Shown piece by piece: positions 61,750 through 64,000 of a stretch of 64,000 nt of DNA. Numbering within the stretch: the stretch's first letter is position 1; every line of letters starts with the position of its first letter. Below the pieces are notes generated by a model, which worked only from the letters and a program-made list of their open reading frames with translations, was not told where the DNA came from and ran no database searches. The stretch comes from Ochrobactrum vermis. Its GTDB lineage: Bacteria > Pseudomonadota > Alphaproteobacteria > Rhizobiales > Rhizobiaceae. The stretch is taken from positions 2,470,001 to 2,534,000 of the forward strand of contig NZ_PCOC01000001.1 in NCBI RefSeq assembly GCF_002975205.1. Direction: 5' to 3'. Both the position numbers and the translations under genes were made by a program.

Positions 61750-62213
61750 CTCCTATCTGCCCCGCGAAATCACCTGCCAATTGCACTTGCACTGGCCAGT
61801 GTCGCCCATTCGACAGTTGCGCTTATAACGTGCCGCCGCCCCTCTCCGCAATACGGCTGAACGGGTTCGGCGCCGTTTAGGGCGCATCCTGCAAAGTGTG
61901 AAACGGTTTTCGGAATGCGCATTAAAACAAGTATCCAGAGCGCCTATTTGGTTCAATCAGATCGAAACGCGCTCTAAAGAACAGGGCGATCAGCGCTTAC
62001 TATCCACCGGCGCCCAATTTGGAAGAGTTATAAAAGCAACCACGAATATAAGAAGAATAGCTTTCTCATTTACTGAAATGAATGATTAAATCCACAGAAA
62101 ACGAACGCTGCGCGTCAAGTTAAACATGATTGATTGAAGAAAAATACGATTATATGCTTCTCGCTAAATGATTCGCATGCGGCAGTTTCACTACACCAAC
62201 CTTGGGGATTTCC
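61750..62213. other. Non-coding stretch upstream of the aquaporin gene
   Basis: About 460 bases. Contains the Bru-RS-like copy at 61878-61975, then an unusually AT-rich 200 bases (62020-62170) that should hold the aquaporin promoter. No gene seen. Confidence 0.6.
61878..61975 (+). repeat. Bru-RS-like imperfect palindrome, family 1, copy E
   Basis: Same orientation as 7121-7225, sharing AAGTGTGAAACGGTTTTCGG, AAAACAAGTAT and TTCAATCAGATCGAAACGCG blocks; one arm is slightly shortened. Confidence 0.85.
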
Positions 62214-62900
62214 ATGCTGAATAAATTGTCGGCTGAATTTTTCGGAACATTCTGGCTCGTTTTCGGGGGCTGCGGCAGCGCAATCCTTGCCGCAGCCTTC
62301 CCTGAACTGGGCATAGGCTTTCTCGGCGTCGCCCTCGCCTTCGGTCTGACGGTCCTTACCATGGCCTATGCTGTCGGCGGCATTTCCGGCGGCCATTTCA
62401 ACCCCGCCGTCTCGTTGGGCCTCATGGTGGCTGGCCGTTTTCCAGCCAAAGACCTGATCCCTTACTGGGTCGCGCAGGTTCTGGGCGCCATCGCGGCCGC
62501 GGCCGTGCTCTTCCTCATCGCCTCAGGCAAGGAAGGCTTCTCGGCCGGCGGTCTCGCCTCGAACGGCTACGGCGAACTTTCGCCTGGCGGTTACAGCATG
62601 ATGGCAGGCCTGCTGATCGAAGTCATCCTGACGGCCTTTTTCCTCATCATCATTCTGGGCTCCACCTCGTCACTGGCCCCAGCTGGCTTTGCCCCGATTG
62701 CCATCGGTCTTGGCCTGACCTTGATCCATCTGATTTCAATCCCGGTCACCAATACGTCGGTCAACCCGGCCCGCTCAACCGGCGTTGCACTTTTCGCCGA
62801 CACGGCAGCGGTCAGCCAGCTCTGGTTATTCTGGGTAGCGCCGCTCGTCGGCGCGGCTATCGGCGCGATTATCTGGAAAGGCTTGCTCGGCAAGGATTGA
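62214..62900 (+). CDS. aqpZ: Aquaporin Z-type water channel
   Basis: A 228-residue six-helix MIP channel with both NPA boxes (GGHFNPAVS and TSVNPARS). The narrow-pore residues (Phe in helix 2 region, His in [12 protein letters not shown], Arg after the second NPA) fit a water-selective aquaporin rather than a glycerol facilitator. Same length as Brucella AqpX. Start [14 protein letters not shown] follows TTGGGGAT; the open frame four codons further up is ignored. Confidence 0.96.
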   Translation: MLNKLSAEFFGTFWLVFGGCGSAILAAAFPELGIGFLGVALAFGLTVLTMAYAVGGISGGHFNPAVSLGLMVAGRFPAKDLIPYWVAQVLGAIAAAAVLFLIASGKEGFSAGGLASNGYGELSPGGYSMMAGLLIEVILTAFFLIIILGSTSSLAPAGFAPIAIGLGLTLIHLISIPVTNTSVNPARSTGVALFADTAAVSQLWLFWVAPLVGAAIGAIIWKGLLGKD

Positions 62901-62918
62901 TCCAGAGCAATAACAATG

Positions 62919-62947
62919 AAAGGCCGGTTCAAACCGGCCTTTCTTGC
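62919..62947 (+). terminator. Intrinsic terminator after aqpZ
   Basis: AAAGGCCGGT and ACCGGCCTTT with a small loop and a T-rich tail (TTTCTT). Confidence 0.85.
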
Positions 62948-63066
62948 TTTCAAGCTCCGCTTGAGTTGCCTTGAATGAACCCCACAAAACAATTCCCAAA
63001 AAATTGTTCCGATCATGGGAAGGATGCTGTAAGTAACATCTATCTTTCCCTTAGATGTTCTGAGCA

Positions 63067-64000
63067 ATGTCCCCCTCCACCGATGCTTCTCCTGCGGATC
63101 GTTACGCAGCATTCCGGCACTCTGCCTTCAAAAAATATTGGGGCGCTCGTTTTCTGAGCGCATTTGCGGTCCAGATCGTGAGTGTGTCGGTTGGCTGGCA
63201 GATCTATGATCTGACCCGCGATGCCTTCAATCTCGGCATGGTCGGGCTGGTCCAATTTCTGCCGGCCCTGCTACTAGTTCTGGTGACCGGTGCTGCCGCC
63301 GACCGCTTCGGCAGGCGCCTCATTATGGGCCTGTCACTTATCCTGGAAAGTGTTGTGACGGCATTGTTGCTCGGGCTGACTGTTGCCGGTCTGTTCGAGC
63401 CTCTGACTGTCTTTGCAGCGCTGACGATTTTCGGTGTGGCGCGGGCATTTCTCGGACCTTCCTCAGCATCGCTGGTCGTCAATCTCGTACCGGCTGAAGA
63501 TTTCGCCAACGCCGTTTCCTGGAATTCTTCCGCATGGCAGGTTGCGACCATCGTCGGTCCGGTCGCAGGTGGCTTGCTTTATGGAATTTCGCCCGTTGCG
63601 GCTTATTCCGTCGCGACGATATTCCTGTTGTTAGGCTCCTTCCTGATCTTTTCCATTCCAAAGCCCAAGCAGCACACGCTTGCCGAGCAGCGCTCGTTGA
63701 CGAGCATGCTGGCCGGGTTCCGCTATATATGGAAGGAAAAGATCGTCCTTGGCGCGATTTCGCTCGACCTCTTCGCCGTTCTTCTTGGCGGGACGGTAGC
63801 TCTATTGCCGATTTATGCACGCGACATCCTCGATCTCGGCCCCTGGGGGCTTGGCTTGCTGCGCTCCGCTCCCGGTATCGGTGCGGTTCTAACCGCCGTC
63901 TGGCTGGCCGGGCATCCGATCCGCGACCATGCAGGCCGCGTGATGTTCGTCTTTGTCGGTCTATTCGGTCTGTTCAATATTATCTTCGGCGTCTCGACGC
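63067..64000 (+). CDS. MFS transporter, EntS/MFS_3-like (3' end outside window)
   Basis: Open from ATG at 63067 to the window edge (311 codons). Eight or nine hydrophobic helices are present, with the MFS loop motif AADRFGRRLIMG between helices 2 and 3. The N-terminus (HSAFKKYWGARFLSAFAVQI) and the motif GPSSASLVVNLVPAEDFANA are typical of the MFS_3/EntS-like subfamily, which exports siderophores or drugs; substrate unknown. No good ribosome-binding site precedes the ATG, so the start may differ. Confidence 0.9.
   Translation, partial: MSPSTDASPADRYAAFRHSAFKKYWGARFLSAFAVQIVSVSVGWQIYDLTRDAFNLGMVGLVQFLPALLLVLVTGAAADRFGRRLIMGLSLILESVVTALLLGLTVAGLFEPLTVFAALTIFGVARAFLGPSSASLVVNLVPAEDFANAVSWNSSAWQVATIVGPVAGGLLYGISPVAAYSVATIFLLLGSFLIFSIPKPKQHTLAEQRSLTSMLAGFRYIWKEKIVLGAISLDLFAVLLGGTVALLPIYARDILDLGPWGLGLLRSAPGIGAVLTAVWLAGHPIRDHAGRVMFVFVGLFGLFNIIFGVST

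Overview
This 64 kb window looks like main-chromosome sequence from a Brucellaceae alphaproteobacterium (Brucella or former Ochrobactrum). I infer this from three things: rhizobial gene neighbourhoods (lysC-ptsP-prfA-prmC-DUF4167-clpB; secA divergent from ppiC-argJ; argH-lptM-lysA-DUF4175; ftsE-ftsX-ydcF-plsC), five ~100-bp imperfect palindromes of the two related families known from Brucella as Bru-RS, and a decayed array of the Brucella-type octamer AGGGCAGT. I see no transposase, phage, CRISPR or plasmid gene. Almost everything is housekeeping or conserved.

Layout. 1-7 kb: a partial M23 peptidase, a secreted L,D-transpeptidase, clpB behind a heat-shock-like promoter, an RNA-binding-type DUF4167 protein and prmC. 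7-12 kb: prfA, ptsP and lysC, all on the minus strand. 12-19 kb: ubiG, then a minus-strand run comF-grxC-nitrilase-DUF1178-EamA, a SAM methyltransferase, a small membrane protein, and mutT-GNAT-argJ. 20.5-24.7 kb: a parvulin-type isomerase divergent from secA. 25-29.6 kb: an envelope cluster (flippase, GNAT, EptA-type phosphoethanolamine transferase). 29.6-30.4 kb: a gene-poor stretch with a candidate 33-residue membrane peptide, hairpins, a repeat and tRNA-Leu(CAA). 30.4-37 kb: a Cys/Met PLP enzyme behind a leader terminator, uspA, cysK, 3-hydroxybutyryl-CoA dehydrogenase and etfBA. 37-39 kb: the queuosine operon queC-queD-queE, preceded by a clear preQ1-I riboswitch. 39-44.5 kb: pduO, HIG1, SDR, BrkB, EamA, YaiI, LysE and TlpA genes. 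44.5-50.3 kb: argH, lptM, lysA and a DUF4175 giant. 50.3-57.8 kb: hpt, methyltransferase, hisC-tyrC, DUF2125, ChaC, YggT, ppa and plsC. 58-64 kb: ydcF-ftsX-ftsE, a DUF3426-like membrane protein, a lipoprotein, an aquaporin and the start of an MFS exporter.

The most interesting signals are regulatory. They include the preQ1-I riboswitch that covers the queC ribosome-binding site, and an intrinsic terminator 16 nt before the start of the PLP-enzyme gene that any transcript must pass. There are TTAA-N7-TTAA (CtrA-type) boxes next to ftsE, the L,D-transpeptidase, a possible 42-residue gene and eptA; the eptA box also reads as a PmrA-type repeat inside a perfect palindrome. A repeat-derived secA leader carries a palindrome and an overlapping mini-ORF. 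Perfect palindromes precede etfB and cysK. Nothing here is certain to be a new system. The best candidate for an undescribed unit is the structured stretch with a tiny membrane peptide at 29.6-30.1 kb.
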